From: Terrimesophilobacter sp036565765
GTDB taxonomy: Bacteria > Actinomycetota > Actinomycetes > Actinomycetales > Microbacteriaceae
Direction: 5' to 3' (one strand)
DNA length: 14,054 nt
Assembly: GCF_036565765.1 (NCBI RefSeq)
Contig: NZ_DATCXP010000251.1
Shown: positions 13,097 through 14,054 of the stretch, piece by piece
How positions within the stretch are numbered: the stretch's first letter is position 1
How the letters are laid out: each line of letters begins with the position of its first letter
Notes under the pieces: model-generated
Databases searched by the model: none
What the model saw: the letters and a program-made list of their open reading frames with translations, nothing else
What the model was told of the DNA's origin: nothing
Made by a program: the position numbers and the translations under genes

Positions 13097-13827
13097 GCTC
13101 TTCCATCAGCCGGCTGTGGCCGGACCCGTCCGAGGAACTCTCCGACCCGGAACTCGTCGCGGCACTCGCCACCCAGATCCCGACGCTTCGCGTCAACTTC
13201 GTTTCGAGCGTGGACGGCGCCGTGACGCACGAAGGTCGCTCCGGCGGTCTCTCCGATGACGCGGACAAGCGCCAGTTCGAACTGCTGCGGCGGGCGTGCC
13301 ATGTCGTTCTCGTGGGTGCAGGAACGGTGCGCGACGAGGGCTACGGCCCGATGTTCGTGAGCGAGGAATCCGCGCGCTGGCGGCTCGAGAACGGGCTGAG
13401 CGAGCATCCGGTGTTCGCGATCGTGTCGGGATCGCTCGCGCTCGACCCCGAGTCGCGCATCTTCACGGAGGCCCCGGTGCGGCCGATCGTCGTGACGTCG
13501 ACGCGTGCGCCGGCCGACCTCCTCGCCCGGTTCGAGCGGGTTGCGGATGTGATCGTCACCGGTGCGAACTGGATCGATGCGCCGGAGATGGTCGCCGCCC
13601 TGCACAGACGAGGCCTGACCCAGGTGCTGTGCGAGGGCGGCCCGACCCTGTTCGGTTCGCTTCTCGCGGCGGATGTCGTCGACGAGCTGTTCCTCACGGT
13701 CAGCCCGACGCTGGAGTCCGGCGACGCGTACCGGATCACGGCGGGCGAGCTGGCTGAGCCGCGCCGGTTGACACTCGCTAGCGTGCTCGTCTCCGGCTCG
13801 ACCCTGCTGCTGCGCTACCGCCGCTGA
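13093..13827 (+). CDS. RibD C-terminal domain (pyrimidine reductase / DHFR-fold) protein
   Basis: A 244-residue protein consisting of a single RibD_C domain with no deaminase part. Signatures are LRVNFVSSVDGAVT (32-45), VVLVGAGTVRDEGY (71-84) and the NADPH-binding CEGGPTLFGSLLAADVVDELFLTVSP (180-205). The family reduces the ribosyl group of the riboflavin pathway intermediate with NADPH, and the related M. tuberculosis Rv2671 has been shown to act as a dihydrofolate reductase, conferring PAS resistance. Given that folE and a folP homologue precede it, reduction of a dihydropterin or folate is a reasonable inference. The start is ATG 13093, overlapping the folP TGA (ATGA), which implies coupling; a frame extension to GTG-like codon 13072 lies inside folP and is less likely. 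It is the last gene of the operon. Confidence 0.88.
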   Translation: MSSSISRLWPDPSEELSDPELVAALATQIPTLRVNFVSSVDGAVTHEGRSGGLSDDADKRQFELLRRACHVVLVGAGTVRDEGYGPMFVSEESARWRLENGLSEHPVFAIVSGSLALDPESRIFTEAPVRPIVVTSTRAPADLLARFERVADVIVTGANWIDAPEMVAALHRRGLTQVLCEGGPTLFGSLLAADVVDELFLTVSPTLESGDAYRITAGELAEPRRLTLASVLVSGSTLLLRYRR

Positions 13828-13840
13828 CTCGACCCAGGAC

Positions 13841-13908
13841 CTTCCGCGAGACCGCAGTTTCCGCTCTATCCGTACCGTTTTGGCGCGGATATTGCGGTCT
13901 CGCGGAGG
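13841..13908. repeat. Long imperfect palindrome between convergent genes
   Basis: Perfect 14-base arms, TCCGCGAGACCGCA (13843-13856) and its complement (13893-13906), enclose 36 bases. The inner part also pairs (for example TCCGC at 13860-13864 with GCGGA at 13885-13889), giving a long, slightly bulged hairpin of 68 bases. It begins 13 bases after the ribD-like stop and ends 11 bases before the helicase stop. It may serve as a bidirectional terminator, but there is no T run on either side; it may instead be a copy of a dispersed element. Confidence 0.75.
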
Positions 13909-13919
13909 ATCTCGAGGGC

Positions 13920-14054
13920 TCAGGCGGCCAGGTCGTCGCTGTTCAGGATCGTGTAGCTGTAGCCCTGCTCGGCGAGGAACCGCTGGCGGTTCTGGGCGAA
14001 GTCCTGGTCGACGGTGTCCCGTGCCACGAGCGTGTAAAAGTTCGCGGGCAGACC
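13920..14054 (-). CDS. XPB-like DNA repair helicase, C-terminal end
   Basis: The last 44 codons of a minus-strand gene whose start lies beyond the window; the TGA is at 13922-13920. The peptide contains PANFYTLVARDTVDQDFAQN, followed by an RQRFLAEQGY segment and the end ILNSDDLAA. This ending (FYxxVARDTxDxxxAxxRQRFLAEQGYxY) is the one I recall from bacterial XPB/ERCC3-type superfamily 2 helicases such as M. tuberculosis Rv0861c, an ATP-driven 3'-5' DNA helicase proposed to act in repair. The motor motifs would be upstream and cannot be checked here. It is convergent with the pterin operon, with the long palindrome between them. Confidence 0.75.
   Translation of the reverse strand, partial: GLPANFYTLVARDTVDQDFAQNRQRFLAEQGYSYTILNSDDLAA

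Overview
The window is high-GC chromosomal DNA from an actinobacterium, most likely a member of the Microbacteriaceae. This rests on the gene order DUF3263 - LytR_C - cold-shock protein - DUF3048 lipoprotein - groEL without groES, on the DtxR-type iron box and paired CIRCE elements, on leaderless-looking starts, and on an intergenic repeat (GGTTGAGTAGC...GTATCGAAACC) that I recall from that family. The placement is from recall and was not searched.

Left part (1-5951). The end of a DUF2332 gene converges on hmuT, a heme-binding lipoprotein gene with an iron box over its promoter. Divergent from hmuT are a DUF3263 gene and an overlapping LytR_C membrane protein gene, then a CspA-type cold-shock gene, a DUF3048 (YerB-like) lipoprotein gene that looks leaderless, and groEL under two CIRCE operators. 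groEL is followed by three stem structures in a row; the last is a canonical terminator.

Middle part (5991-9144). On the minus strand lies an OmpR-type response regulator followed by its histidine kinase, then a WXG100 (ESAT-6-like) protein with a translationally coupled 39-residue ORF. A short tandem repeat separates the response regulator from a divergent 48-residue zinc-ribbon gene.

Right part (9141-13908). A SufR-like (Fe-S type) HTH regulator is divergent from a compact five-gene operon: DoxX-like membrane protein, GTP cyclohydrolase I (folE), FAD/NAD(P) reductase, a FolP2-like dihydropteroate synthase homologue, and a RibD-C/DHFR-fold pyrimidine reductase. Spacings of +4, +34, 0 and -4 bases point to one transcript. 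The two divergent promoters have overlapping -35 boxes. This redox-regulator plus pterin-gene cluster is the best candidate for an undescribed system: it has the first folate enzyme and a DHPS homologue of the kind reported inactive in mycobacteria, but none of the steps between. The operon ends at a long imperfect palindrome, beyond which the C-terminus of an XPB-like DNA helicase enters on the minus strand.

No tRNA, rRNA, CRISPR array, insertion sequence or prophage was seen. No stretch longer than about 190 bases lacks a gene.
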